From Adiantum capillus-veneris (taxonomy: Eukaryota > Streptophyta > Polypodiopsida > Polypodiales > Pteridaceae): DNA of 64,000 bases. Every line of letters starts with the position of its first letter. Positions within the stretch are counted from its first letter, which is position 1. The translations under genes and the position numbers were made by a program. Under the pieces are notes generated by a model that searched no databases, had not been told where the DNA came from, and saw nothing but the letters and a program-made list of their open reading frames with translations. Where the stretch lies: contig CM043953.1 in assembly GCA_014529385.2 (NCBI GenBank), positions 80,606,338 to 80,670,337 on the forward strand. Reading direction: 5' to 3'. Below are positions 53,526 through 64,000 of the stretch, piece after piece.

Positions 53526-54960
53526 GCCAAGAGGAGCAACGTGCCATCCATTAAAAAAAATCCAACCAAGGCACAACTAGAATTGAAGAAGATACAAGCT
53601 CAAGCTGAGGCTAAGGAGTGACAACAACGCATAAGACGCCAACGAGAGGCCAACCTTGGAGTTACACATGCATTCCACGTTGAAACAAAGGATGATTGGT
53701 TGGGCTATGACACACCTCTACGATACCCTGTTGAGTTAAATAGCACCTATGAGAAAGTGCTACACAATGCCATATTGGACACGGGTGCTAAATATAATCT
53801 GTTGTCATATGGGGGTGTGGTGTCAGTTAGGAAAGTCACCTCTATCTGAAAGTACTATCCAAGTCAAGGGTGTCAACAAGAAAAAAACTATGGTTTTTGG
53901 AATTTGGCTCACTTCTATCAGTTATGACAACGGGGTTGTAGCTCAAGACTTTTTGGTCATGCTTGCTGGAACTATGGAAGGTAATATAAACCTAGGACGC
54001 ACATGGATGATAGAGTGACCAAATGCACTATTGATTGGGGGACAGGGATTGACACATCGCAGAAACCAACTCTTAGTCTTGTCACTCAAGCCATAGTCCC
54101 TGAGATATTACCTCCTGAGGAAATAAAACCAAAAACAGTGCATGTCCAAGAGGTTGAACCATATGTCCCTATTGCCCAACTCTCTAAAGCTTCAACTTTT
54201 GTAGTTGAATGAAAAAGTGATACACACAAGACCCATGGCAATATAACTAAGAAAACATATAAGTGGGTCCCTAAAGCTTCTTTAGTGACCATTGCTGATG
54301 CTAAAAGATAGGAGCTTGGTAAGAGACATCCCACTTGCTCTCAAAAAGGTAAGAAAATGTTACGTTGGATTCCTAAACGACTATTGGAAGCCCAAGGCTA
54401 CTATTAAGGAAATGATCAAATCTGGGTGCCAAAACGTAAATTGTGTTCTTACCTGTCACTTGACCCATGTGAGCCAAATCCTGTAACGATAAAGCCGATT
54501 GAAGATCATGGGAAGGGAAAGGTCACAAAACACTATACACCGGATCCAAAGCTAGTATGGATACCCAAGCGAGAAAGGCTTGTTTTGCTCAGATCAAAAA
54601 TAGAAAAAACAAATGCAACTTCTTGCTCTTCATGTAATTCATATACAAAAATGGAAGCTTCGACACAACCTCCACCTACCATTGTACATATCCATACAAA
54701 CAAGAAAGAATTTGCACCTCCCGTTGTAAGTTCACCACCTACAAGAATGTTGCAAATAAAATCATGGGAGAGTACCTTACCACCCTTGCAACTAGATGAA
54801 ATACCTAGGGCAGTCGAAAACTATTGGTCAAAGTCTTCAACCATAACAACTTGGAACAATTGGTTCTAAAAGGTGACGACATCATTCCAAAAGGTATGAT
54901 CTACCCAAGGAAGGGGGGATTGTTTGCTAACATCCATCATTAACTTGCTCCCCTCTTAAC
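53526..54960 (+). pseudogene. Second retropepsin-like domain and WVPK region, copy 2
   Basis: ILDTGAKYNLLS-like sequence at about 53772-53807 (frame broken shortly after by one base), VKGVNKKKTMVFGIW and INLGRTWMIE (about 53985-54018) repeat the downstream protease of copy 1. The W(V/I)PK series follows (KWVPKAS 54262, RWIPKRL 54364, IWVPKRK-like 54423, VWIPKRE 54557), ending near 54869. The presence in both copies shows that the extra domain was in their common ancestor. Confidence 0.7.
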
Positions 54961-56952
54961 CTTCCTCCCTGACCTCTCAATCTCCCAATCTTAGGGAACA
55001 TATATATATATATATATAGCCCTGTACTCAAGAAAAAAAATTAAAAAAGTAAAAGAGCAAGAGCCACCAAACAAAAACCAGGAAACCTACAAGTTCTAGT
55101 ATATGATCCAAAATCATAAAAACACATTATGCACAAGGACACAACCTTTTAACATGACCCTTATAATACTTTCACACTAACCATCATCTATCTGTGTGTA
55201 CAAACATGGCTAGTATGTTAGAGTCATCCATTCCTACCTTGGGTGAGAGGTACCCTCTTTACTTTTCACAAGTGTTTCACATAGTCTACTAGGTACTTGC
55301 CTATGAATGGGATTTGGTAGATATGCTAGCATGTGAGAGGAATTTTGAGGAATTAGAATGACTGATATGTCTCTTGACCACGACTAATCCATACTTAGTA
55401 GAGGATGTCTCTCTGATTGCACAAGCTTACCCTCTTGACCAAGATGACTATAGACGCCTAATAACGTTCTTAGTGAACATTTGAGCCTCTAATGATGAGA
55501 AGAGTTACATGATTACATGGATGGCACATGTGGTCTCACGGATGATGAATTTGTTTTTCTCAATGATGATGAGGATAGTGGTTTAGACCTAGGGCTACCC
55601 GCCCATCTATTCAATCTTGTTCCCTTGACTCTCTATGTGCAAATAATTAGGTTAGGGTTCCTTATATTGTTTGATTGTGTTCAATTAAGGTTGGTGCCTC
55701 TTCCCACTGATGTGCCTCCTAGAGTTATTCCTTGTGTTTTCCATTGTGTATAGGAACGCGTTGCCATTGTTAGGATTTCGAACTTCATGGAATCGAGCGC
55801 GATCATCAATACGAACATGTGTTTCTTGTCCATTAGCATTGCCTCTTGTCTTGTTTTTAGCATCAATGTTTGTCTGCTTCAAATGTGATTGGTAGCACAA
55901 TATTTAGCACATTTTCTTAGATTAAACATTAGATTCTATATAATCTTCTTTCACAATCCCTTGTGTACGTTTAAGAATCAAGCAGTTTGATTAAGCTAGT
56001 TTGACCAAGTTAGGAGTTAGAGATCTTCTATTAATACAATGGGGAATGCCTTCCTAATAATCAATGGCCGCATTGTGTGTAATGTACTAGGGATTTCTCG
56101 TGGGCTCAGTCCTTATTGACCTTTAGCTTAAGTATTATAAAGGGAGTTTACTAGTGTGATGAACTTGGGGAGGGTAACAGTGTCATATGACCCCCCAAAG
56201 TTACAAATTTGAAATGTTGAAAACGAACAAAAAATAAATAAAAATCAGAAGTGTCACAATGTAAAATCTTAAGCTGGAAGAGAAATCCCAGGTTGATTTG
56301 GTACTTCACTCACATGTATTGTCTATGGTACTACTAGAGGTTCCCAATGTGGGCGCTTTTCCTTGAAAAGAAAAAAGCCCAAGGCATACAAAATAAGCAC
56401 ACACATTAAAAATGAATCAATGTGAAAAACTTTGGGGGATCAAAGAAAAGGGAATAAGTCAAGTGATGATTTCATGAGCAATTCCTTTTATCGTAGCTTA
56501 ACTACAAGGTCTTCTAGGTATAGCCTCTAGTCAGCCCTCGGACATGAAATACTTTGCTCTTGCAATTAAACAACTTAATTGACTAGAGAGAATTGAGAAG
56601 CTTGCCCATGGTATTAATAGTGGACCTCTAGTGCCTCTTGATCGTTAAATTAGCGACCTTAGACTTGCTTAATTTTTTACCTGTACAACTGTTTATGCAT
56701 TTGATTATATTATAGTTTAATGTTTTACTACTAACAAATTGTTTAATATTTTGTTACCAATCAATTTGCGTGCCTACAACTGCATATGCTTTTTAATTGT
56801 ATATGAGAATACAATTACTGTGCTAATTTTGGTTGATTTTGCAGTGATTAAAGAAGGCTATGGACATTCAAGCTCGGATGCTCTTCCATCTCGACGAATG
56901 GGCTTCATCTCAATAGCTTATGAGGACGGAATCTACATCAAGAAGGGGGACA
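54961..56952 (+). other. 3' region of the Tat-like element with a decayed ORF
   Basis: A (TA)9 run lies at about 55000-55017. From ATG at 55206 (MASMLESSIPTLGERYPLYF) one frame continues to about 55485 with only three stops (near 55290, 55358 and 55483), including VEDVSLIAQAYPLDQDDYRR. It suggests a former 3' ORF of about 95 codons or more. A further 78-codon frame lies at 55517-55753. Neither is recognised. The remainder to 56952 is AT-rich, with no further motif seen apart from the expected proximity of the 3' LTR. Confidence 0.4.
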
Positions 56953-57234
56953 TGTTAACCCTCACATACACTCCATCACCTTCGACGAACACCTTATTAC
57001 TTATTTGATTGAGTCATGGACCGGGCTTGTCGGTCCAATAGGTGTGTAGGTGATTGCAACGACCGGCCAATGTGGGCGCCCATGTGTGAATGGATCAAAC
57101 TCTTATAAAAGGTCCATTTGACCTAAAAATACTCATTCTTGGAGGTGCAAGCTAAAAAGTGCTCTTGCTCCATCTCTGTCTCCTTCTCCTTCATGTGCTC
57201 ACAGGGATGTGTGTGTGTGTGTGTGTGTGTGCTT

Positions 57235-57318
<84 letters not shown>

Positions 57319-57550
57319 ATGTCGGCAGCATCGACGGCGGCGAGGTGGTTGAGCGCGGCATCGACAACGACTCCTTCTTCTTTGCAGCACATGATCCTTC
57401 ACGAGCGACGGAAGCATTGAGCGGTGAGTGACACACCATTATTTCTTTGAGCTTGCTAGGATTGTCAAGTTGTGTGCTTGCAGCCTTTCGAGGTTCGTAC
57501 ACAGTGCACAGGCAAGTTCCCAACCTCTGACACGTGCAACAAAGCACACA
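56953..57550 (+). repeat. 3' LTR of the Tat-like element
   Basis: Starts ATGTTAACCCTCACAT and aligns block by block with 37789-38373. It contains (GT)12 at 57208-57231 and (GA)n at 57241-57317 where the other LTR has GT-rich sequence. A TATAAAAG box lies near 57104. It ends just before the Copia relic at 57577. Confidence 0.65.
57241..57317. repeat. (GA)38 microsatellite
   Basis: Pure GA run of 77 bp, directly after a (GT)n run, inside the LTR. It produces Arg/Glu and Ser/Leu artefact frames. Confidence 0.97.
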
Positions 57551-58041
57551 GATTGTACAATGTCTCTGGACTTTGATGAAGGAGCACATGTGCAGATGCA
57601 TGCGTGTGAGTGAGAGGAAGGAGAAGATGGAGACTGTGTGTGGGTGAAGTAACCTCTCAAGCAGAAGATTGAGAGATCTCTTTATTATTGTATATATACA
57701 AAGAATAGGGGGAAAGTAAGTGGATGGAATCAGGGAAAAATAAGTGGACAGCCAGGCACACTGAGTCTAGCCTGGGGTAGGGCACACCGCCTTTACCCCA
57801 ATAATTTTCCACTTAAAGATGAGTGTGACAATAAGTGGATCCACTATAGGACCTAGTAGAATATACAATGCTAGGTGAGAGACTCTCCCAACCTGCTCCC
57901 ACTTGCTCTCTCAAAGTACATACATGCCACCATATAGGCTTTAGTGATGTGTGAAAGCATGCATCTCCGCTAGAATGCACATGCATATTTTGTAGGTATC
58001 CTGTAATGACCTACATGGCTCCACAATGCATCATGCTACTA

Positions 58042-58224
58042 TCAGTCATTGCTCAATTGACACACCCCAACTACAAATGATCCACTGCAACTGTTATTTT
58101 TTATTTTTACTTTAAAAATTGTATATGAAACTCCCAAAGCTGACAAAAGTTGTGCAACCTTGGATTTCCTAGCCACCTCAACACTAGTTGCATCAAATGC
58201 ATCATCACCATTAGGGCTAGTCAC
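58042..58224 (-). pseudogene. Remnant of the novel ORF of the non-autonomous Copia family
   Basis: The frame contains SGSFVVGVCQLSND followed by sequence matching the DDGIVHEG region of the 239-residue ORF at 14294-15013 (there VGAFAVGVVSRLLTDDGIVH). Nucleotide similarity continues on both sides. An in-frame low-complexity insertion of A/T-rich codons interrupts the match. Confidence 0.5.
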
Positions 58225-59572
58225 ATATGCATCTGTCGACTTTGACTCCTAGAGAACCACCTCCTCTTCATCCATAGGGCATATCCTAACATGTCCCTAT
58301 CAAATTCCAACATGAGCATAGAAAAAAACTTCATATCATCCATCTCCATAGTAGGATGCATCTCCATAGTAGGCTGCATCTCTAACCTAAGAGAGTAAAC
58401 ATGTTATGTCTCGCCAAATCATGGCTACTCTAACTGCCATGCTCTAACAAACACGTTGTGCATAGAAATCTAGAGATCCATGAAAGAGACTCACCTTGAC
58501 TACCTTTGACATGTTGCCAAACATATAAGCATGAAGAACGCTAGAGGTAAATGTGACATCACCGTCACTAGCATATGAACCCACATCTCCAGCATGTGTC
58601 AAAATTGTATCTGCATCATTCATACATCATTGTTGGCCTCATACATCAAAAGCAACGACGCTTAATGTGCCCTATGCAACCACAATGCCATCATTGCATA
58701 TTTTGGCAACTACAAAACCACTGTCTCTCAAAATTCCTCACTATCGACTCTGAACTGTCACACATGATAGATGTCATATTGATGAAGAGAGCTACATGTT
58801 GCAAGCCATAAAACTAACTAAATTGCATCCCTGATGAATCTCATAGCACATAATCAAAGCTATACATGAACAGAGAGAGACAAAGAGCGAGATAGAGCGA
58901 GAGAGCACGTGCAGATGCACCTCGTAGAGTGGAGTGCTACACCGGCACGGCAAGAGAGAAGAGAGGAGAAGGATAGATATAGGCATTGGGTGCAATCTCC
59001 CCCTGTGCAGGAGTGAGCATTTTCCTCTTGCACGTATTATTTAGAGATTTCTTGAATGCTCGAATTGAGTACATACCGGCCGCCTGGACATTAAATGGCC
59101 ATAGCTCATAAACAGCACATAAATCACAAAATGTACATAAAATGTATATCCTTTTGCATAGTCCATTAACTGGTGATGCTTTTGCTACCTGTCACCTGCA
59201 TTAAATGGCTAATTATCAATTACCATTACAAAAAATTCTTAATCTAACTTGGGATTTGAACTCCTTCTCTTGGTCCAAACCCATTGGCACTAACTTCTTT
59301 CACGTAATAGTATTCAGTAGTCTACTTTTAATCAAAGAAGAATAGAAACCCGAGTAATATAACAATAAGTTGGATATCAAATAAATGGCAATGTCCTTTG
59401 ATGCAATGCTCTTCCCCATTCAAAGAATTTCCTACCGCAGTGATTGCAACTTTGCTAATATGAGACCTCATGGAAGTAGTTTTGGTTTGACCCAAATTGA
59501 TCAACTACACTTGCGAAGCAACATGCTTAATAGGGATAACATGCTCATGGAGGGCTCCAAATGATCCCAAAT

Positions 59573-59842
59573 CTATTTGACACTCGTCATTGGCTTGACA
59601 TGATCCAAACTCTGTAGGTTACAATTTAAGATGATAAAAGACCACATTCGAGTATTGACACACTCCTGAATTACACTCTCCTCTGTTGTAAATGGCTTCT
59701 CCTCCGCAGTCACAATCACCAACAAAAACCCAAGATTATATGAGTCGAATACTACCATCGCCTTCAATGTCCTCCAAGAGCTATAGTTGGTACCATCTAA
59801 TTGACGATCACCCAAAAAGGTTAGAAGGGTACATATCTTCAC
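59573..59842 (-). pseudogene. Copia gag-like fragment
   Basis: The frame includes FLGDRQLDGTNYSSWRTLKA, the LDGTNYxxW signature of Copia gag N-termini, then LGFLLVIVTAEEKPFTTEES and WSFIILNCNLQSLDHV. The zinc knuckle is not reached. It differs clearly from the gag at 15627-16091, so it may belong to an autonomous relative. Confidence 0.6.
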
Positions 59843-59850
59843 AAGTTTGT

Positions 59851-61419
59851 CACTAGTCTCCTTTTAAAACCAATCCCATGTAGCACCTAAGCACCATCAC
59901 CATTTTGAGTCACTATCCGTCACATTTCTAGGAAGAGTATGGTCGTTTGGCGAGGATAAGTTTGAATGCTTGAAAGAAACCACTCCAAATTAGCACCAAA
60001 TTTGAGACACAAATGGATAGCCAACAAACTATCTCTCCTTTGCCGCTTCTTCACCTCCAAATCTAGGTTTATACTCAATCAAAGTGATCACTCTGAATTT
60101 GAAATTACTACAGTTCCGTAGACAACCTCTATGTGCATGCAAAACTCATATCAGATTCTCAATTACTTGCACCAAATGAAACAATACCAAATCTAGATGC
60201 TAAAAAATATTGGATGGCTTGCTGCTTCTACTATGTCCCCCTTGCTTGTGTTGTCATCACCACATCGCCCTTGTGCTCAACCACCCCCCCCCCCCCCCCC
60301 CCCCCCCCCCCTCTCCCTCATGTGCTTGATGTCCTCCTCTCTGCCTCCTCCTAGTGCTATTGTTGTATAGCTCCCCCCCGCCCCCACCCTGCTGGTCACT
60401 GCCTACTACCCCCGTGCTCGCTTCCTCCTGCCTCCCGCTATTCCCTCCTCCTGCCCAGCTCACCCTTTCCCTCCACCCATACTCTCGCACTTTAGTCCCC
60501 CCATTGGGGGTTGTCCTCTACTTCTAGGTCAAGTTTGTTGTGCTTCAATCCATCAGGATATTGGTCCCCTTCTATTTTCATCACAGTACCAGAACCAGAC
60601 ACATATAGAGGCTTGTGCTCTATCCTACCAAAGGCCAATAGAACTTACAGACAAGTTGCATAAAGATCTCAAGATCTCAACAAGACCTTACGCAAGACAA
60701 AGTCACCAAAGAAGCTACAAAGGTAAGATGAGGATTTGGATTCTTAGGTCTTCCAATGCTCCGAGTCAAAGGTCAAATGCCAATGGTCAATAGAGGCCTA
60801 CAACAATATTAAAGTGGCTCCTTTAAATAGGCCTACTTGGAGAATCAAACAGATAATTAAGCTTCACAATCAAAGAAGGATAACCCAACCGACATAGTTA
60901 CAAATTCAAAGACGATTACACATGTATGGAAAAAGAAACATTCAATTCCAACTTGGTCCTTAAATAATCCACTCTTTGAGGACTCGAGGTTACTTTTACT
61001 AAGGATATGTTTGTGGTAAGTACAAAAATGTAAAACATCAAGTTGCCAGGGTGCAAAAAAACTCTTTGGTATAGTTAGAGTCGGACTGTTGAGTTGTGAA
61101 TGAGCAAAGTGTTAGTCCCAAAGCTTCAAGTCTTAAGAAACTCTGTTCTAACAATCGTAGTTATTAGGCTTTTGCTCAAGCTGGAAGAGTTGAGCTCATC
61201 TAAGTCATGTCGCTTATGTTGGAAGAGATGAGCATAAGAGTCGAAGTTCATTTACTTAATAATGGTGGTGTGGCGTAGAGTCCTACACTCATGCACAATG
61301 AGTGTAGAGCACATATCCTCAACAATGAAAACTCTTCGTAAAGGGGTGTCAGTTTGTAAAGCCACATTATATGCTTTTATAGCTACACCATTTTGAAGCA
61401 TCCTCAAAATCTTTCTTCT
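59851..61419. other. No recognisable gene; C-rich simple sequence
   Basis: Contains an uninterrupted run of 28 C at 60284-60311 followed by a C/T-rich stretch to about 60480, whose minus-strand Gly/Arg-rich frame is an artefact. The rest shows no identifiable coding or repeat signature. Confidence 0.5.
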
Positions 61420-62339
61420 TGTCATAAAATATAATATCTAACTTTACCAAATGATTTTCTCATATTAAACTGATCATTTAATGTGGGAGAATAAACGGGA
61501 ACAAGAGTTAGAATAGAGACATGTGCTTCTAGACCTATCTCAACACGTGAATAAAAGAAGAGATGGTTGCATCTCAATAGGGGTCCAAAAGGAGATGGTC
61601 TATCAAAGAGCAAGGTGCAATAAGTGCTTCTAGACTTACCTCAGCAGGGGACCAAGAGGAGAGACGGTTACATCTCAATAGGGGTCCAAAAGGAGGTAGT
61701 CTATCAAAGAGCAATATGCACCTAATGGAGCTTAAAGTCCTTAGGGTTAGCTTCATTAAATACATCCAATGGTTAGTGTTAAAAGTCCTTTGACCTTAGG
61801 CAAGCTAGGGCTGAGCTTGAGGTGGAAACCCGGCCTAAGCTTGAGGTGCTTGTCGTGCTTGATGGCTAAGGTGCTTGAGGTGCTTGTCGTGCTTGATGAC
61901 TAAGGTGCTTGAGTCAAAAAGAGATCCTAAAAACTTAATGAGGAAGGTGCTTGAGAAGCTTCCTATGCATGAAAGTCCCAAAGTTAGGGGAATCTTTGAC
62001 TTAACCTTCCACTCACCCAAAGGGCACCCCTTTTCTGAAAGGGCACATGGGACACATGTCAGACTCTCCCTAAGCTTAACCACATGGTGTGCTTGAATGC
62101 TATTGGTTGGGATAAAGAGGGGTCCAATGAGCTTCTAGTTCCATCCAACAAATATCTAGATATTCTCAAGCTCTCTCTCTCTAAGGGGTAAGGAGGACAC
62201 TTGTCCAAAGACTACCCATGTACTTGAATGCATGCTGCATGTGATTGGCTAGGGGGGAGAGGGGTCCAATGAGCTTGAAACATGTGTAAAAGCTACAACT
62301 CACCCCAAGCAAGCAAGGGGGGTTCTAAGGGGATATACA

Positions 62340-62405
<66 letters not shown>

Positions 62406-63058
62406 TTTGTGGATTCATTCTCACTTGGTGAAAATTGAGGAACTCCACCTCCTTCTCCAAGCTTGTGAGAAGTGAGAGCCTACACCAACACTCTTGGCTA
62501 TGGAATGCAAATCCAATTGAGAGCCATGCTTCAATGCTTAAGCTTGCCATCTTCTCCATCTTCATTACTATGCTATTATGTATGCTAGCAAGAATAAGTG
62601 AGGAGTTATTTCTTTCTCCTATGGAATGTTTCTTCTTCCTCTTCCCTATCCTCATTCCCTGCTAGCTCTCTCCACCTTCGATGGTGTTTGAGGCCTTGGG
62701 ACCGAGGCTTGGGATAGTTAATGCTTTCTACAAAGTTTATGTTATGCTTGTGATGCATGAACCTTTTCCATCTTCATTGCATCACCTAGGTCACACAAAT
62801 ATTGTATTGTACCAAGTCTCTCTTGATGGGAGAAACTATAATATAAATGCCTATTGGGGGGGGGATCGGCTCCATATGAATCCGGTCCTCAACTATTGTC
62901 ATGTTCTCTAAACTCTCTCTCTTGCAAAAGTATTGTTCATGCCAAGTTGCTACCATCAATTAAGTTCACCCGCTATGCTCACAAAGTAATCTCACAAAGT
63001 TGCTTCACCTAATTCTTAATTCCGCTACTCTCAAAGTTCATAGGCCATTCCCATTACA
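61420..63058 (+). repeat. 5' LTR of an older chromovirus of the 27.8-kb family
   Basis: Starts TGTCATAAAATATAATATC with ATGATTTTCTCATATTAAAC and ATCATTTAATGTGGG, matching the minus-strand start of the young LTR (29386 downward). It ends GGCCATTCCCATTACA, matching GGCCATTAAATGTTACA. Length is 1,639 bp against 1,590. It contains a 101-bp tandem duplication at 61523-61722, a CTTGAGGTGCTTGTCGTGCT tandem repeat at about 61836-61912 and a (CA)31 tract at 62340-62401. A frame with VLYQVSLDGRNYN matches the small frame of the young LTRs (VLYNVSLDGRNHN). Confidence 0.8.
62340..62401. repeat. (CA)31 microsatellite
   Basis: 62 bp of CA repeat inside the LTR at the position where the young LTRs carry a much shorter (GT)8 on the opposite strand. 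Confidence 0.97.
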
Positions 63059-63464
63059 TTGGCATTTGATTTCTCTTTTCTTGCTGAAGAAGAGAGGTCC
63101 TTAAGTAGCCTATTAATGGTTTTTCTTGTTAATTATATTAGGGTAAGTGGGACTGGGATCTATTATCGGTTTTGTTGAGCTCACTATGTGGGATATGGTG
63201 CACACCTTGGGAGCTTGTGCCTTAATAATGGAGTCTTTTTAGACTTGCCTACGGCTTTACCATTATTGAGCCATAAGAAGTCCAAAAGGAGCTATCCCTC
63301 GGACTCTTCTCAATGTTAAACTCACTCCACTACTCTCTATAATTAACCAATTCGAACTGTGGGTGTAGATACTTAAGTGCCTATTTTCAAAGGCTAAGAG
63401 GAGTAACAACTAAGGTTTTGAATTGCCAAAGCATACACTAAGTAAACACATAAGTTTAATTAAC

Positions 63465-64000
63465 ATGGCTGACAATAACCAAGAGAGTAGAATGAACATT
63501 GATAGCTTTGATTTTACACATGAAGGTGCTAATGATGATGCCCCCATGTTTGTTAATTATCTTGTCACTACGTTGCAACAAGCTATGGGCAACCCCGCTT
63601 TGCAAGCCAAAGTTACTTAACAACTTCGTGCTTATGGGATTTTCTTTCCTCTCCAAGAGGAGAGAGAGCTTAGGAGGCCTCTTGATGAGATCCCCAAAAG
63701 AAGACTCCCTCCCATACGAGAGGAGGAATCCAAAGATCAATAAAGTAATGAATCCCTAAATTCCTCCAAAGATGTGGCTCCACGAAGAAGGCGGACTAAA
63801 CGATCCCCAACTCCTCCCAAGAGGAAACAGTTAACCCATAGTCCTTCTCCTCGTCACTTCAAAAAGGAAGAGAGGAAACAAAGGAAGAAAAGGGCAAGAA
63901 AGAGGTCACGCTCTTCTCCTTCTTCTTAACCTTCCTCCTCTACCAATGAAAGCTATGGCTATTCTCCTAAAGAATACAAGAGGGGAGGACATCACAATTT
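63465..64000 (+). pseudogene. gag N-terminus of older chromovirus, running off the window
   Basis: ATG at 63465 opens MADNNQESRMNIDSFDF, closely matching the start of the young element (MADNIKESEINVDNFDF). LVTTLQQAMGNPALQAKV, then TAA at 63618-63620 where the young copy has a Gln codon, LPPIREEE and PRRRRTKRSPTPPKR follow. At least two more stops occur (near 63740 and 63927). Pol is beyond the right edge. Confidence 0.85.

Larger units (their letters stand above)
37789..57550 (+). mobile_element. Tat/Athila-like Ty3 element with two tandem gag-pol units
   Basis: Diverged LTR-like sequences at 37789-38373 and 56953-57550 flank about 18.6 kb of internal DNA. The left one is followed by a tRNA-Asp-type primer site, which is characteristic of the non-chromodomain Tat/Athila branch. 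The RT, RNase H and integrase motifs agree with that branch. The interior contains gag-pol copy 1 (39.2-47.2 kb) and gag-pol copy 2 (47.24-54.96 kb), head to tail without an LTR between them. Many frameshifts and stops in both copies make it inactive. Confidence 0.75.
57577..59850 (-). mobile_element. Decayed second copy of the non-autonomous Copia family
   Basis: An LTR-like segment (57577-57811) has the same plus-strand edges as the 13.97-kb element: TGAAGGAGCACA on the left, and CCTTTACCCCAATA followed by TTTTCCACTTAAAGATGAG, which corresponds to the polypurine tract, on the right. Next come remnants of the novel ORF (58042-58224), of the protease region (58540-58740) and of a gag-like frame (59573-59842), in the same order and orientation as in the better copy. 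No 5' LTR was located. The element appears to have inserted at the edge of the Tat 3' LTR. Confidence 0.6.

Noticed and set aside
57139-57420. Arg-Glu and Ser-Leu repeat proteins
   Set aside because: Artefacts of the (GA)n run in the Tat 3' LTR.
60257-60490. Gly/Arg-rich minus-strand protein
   Set aside because: Product of the C-homopolymer and C/T-rich simple sequence.

Overview
The window is 64 kb of repeat-dense nuclear DNA from a plant. Almost everything recognisable is a transposable element, and no host housekeeping gene, rRNA, tRNA or CRISPR array is visible. The case for a plant rests on plant-type LTR retrotransposons (chromodomain Ty3 elements with initiator tRNA-Met primer sites, a Tat/Athila-like Ty3 element with a tRNA-Asp-like primer site, Copia elements), a DUF659/hAT transposase, a tRNA-derived SINE, and decay dominated by C-to-T changes at CAG/CGA codons, as expected for heavily methylated plant DNA. 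A large-genome seed-free plant such as a fern is possible, but the sequence does not prove it.

Layout. 1-2.4 kb: dimeric tandem repeats and AT-rich DNA with no gene seen. 2.6-4.74 kb (minus strand): ruined Ty3 chromovirus with 3' LTR edge, chromodomain, integrase and RNase H remnants. 5.57-6.8 kb: Copia LTR with a 97-bp (CA)n tract and a 191-bp tandem duplication. 8.1-10.46 kb: tandem hairpin repeats followed by a broken hAT transposase. 10.5-12.8 kb: nothing firmly identified. 12.86-37.66 kb: the most interesting unit, described below. 37.79-57.55 kb: a roughly 20-kb Tat/Athila-like element holding two gag-pol copies in tandem with no LTR between them. 57.58-59.9 kb: decayed copy of the non-autonomous Copia family also seen at 13.97-17.64 kb. 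61.42-64.0 kb: an older plus-strand relative of the young chromovirus at 27.8-36.7 kb.

The candidate undescribed system is a multi-gene DNA-transposon-like unit of about 12 kb once two nested LTR elements are set aside. Gene 1 (plus) encodes a basic N-terminus, a coiled coil, a RING-like Cys/His cluster and a charged, nuclear-type tail. Gene 2 (plus) encodes a remnant FCP1/NIF-type phosphatase-like domain. Gene 3 (minus, convergent, at least four coding exons, about 960 codons) encodes a DDE-transposase-like protein with DFAENY, SDGAASQFK and HG-x4-DGAG motifs. Introns and the intergenic spacer are packed with short palindromes of the form ACCACT-N4-AGTGGT, which I did not see in the exons. 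A SINE sits in intron 1 of gene 1, a non-autonomous Copia element splits gene 1, and a nearly intact 8.9-kb chromovirus splits an exon of gene 3 with a clean 5-bp target duplication.

The Tat-like element is also unusual. Its gag has up to four zinc knuckles, and a second retropepsin-like domain (DTGA) lies downstream of integrase in both copies, in addition to the one in the normal place before RT. The catalytic Glu of integrase is Lys in both copies.
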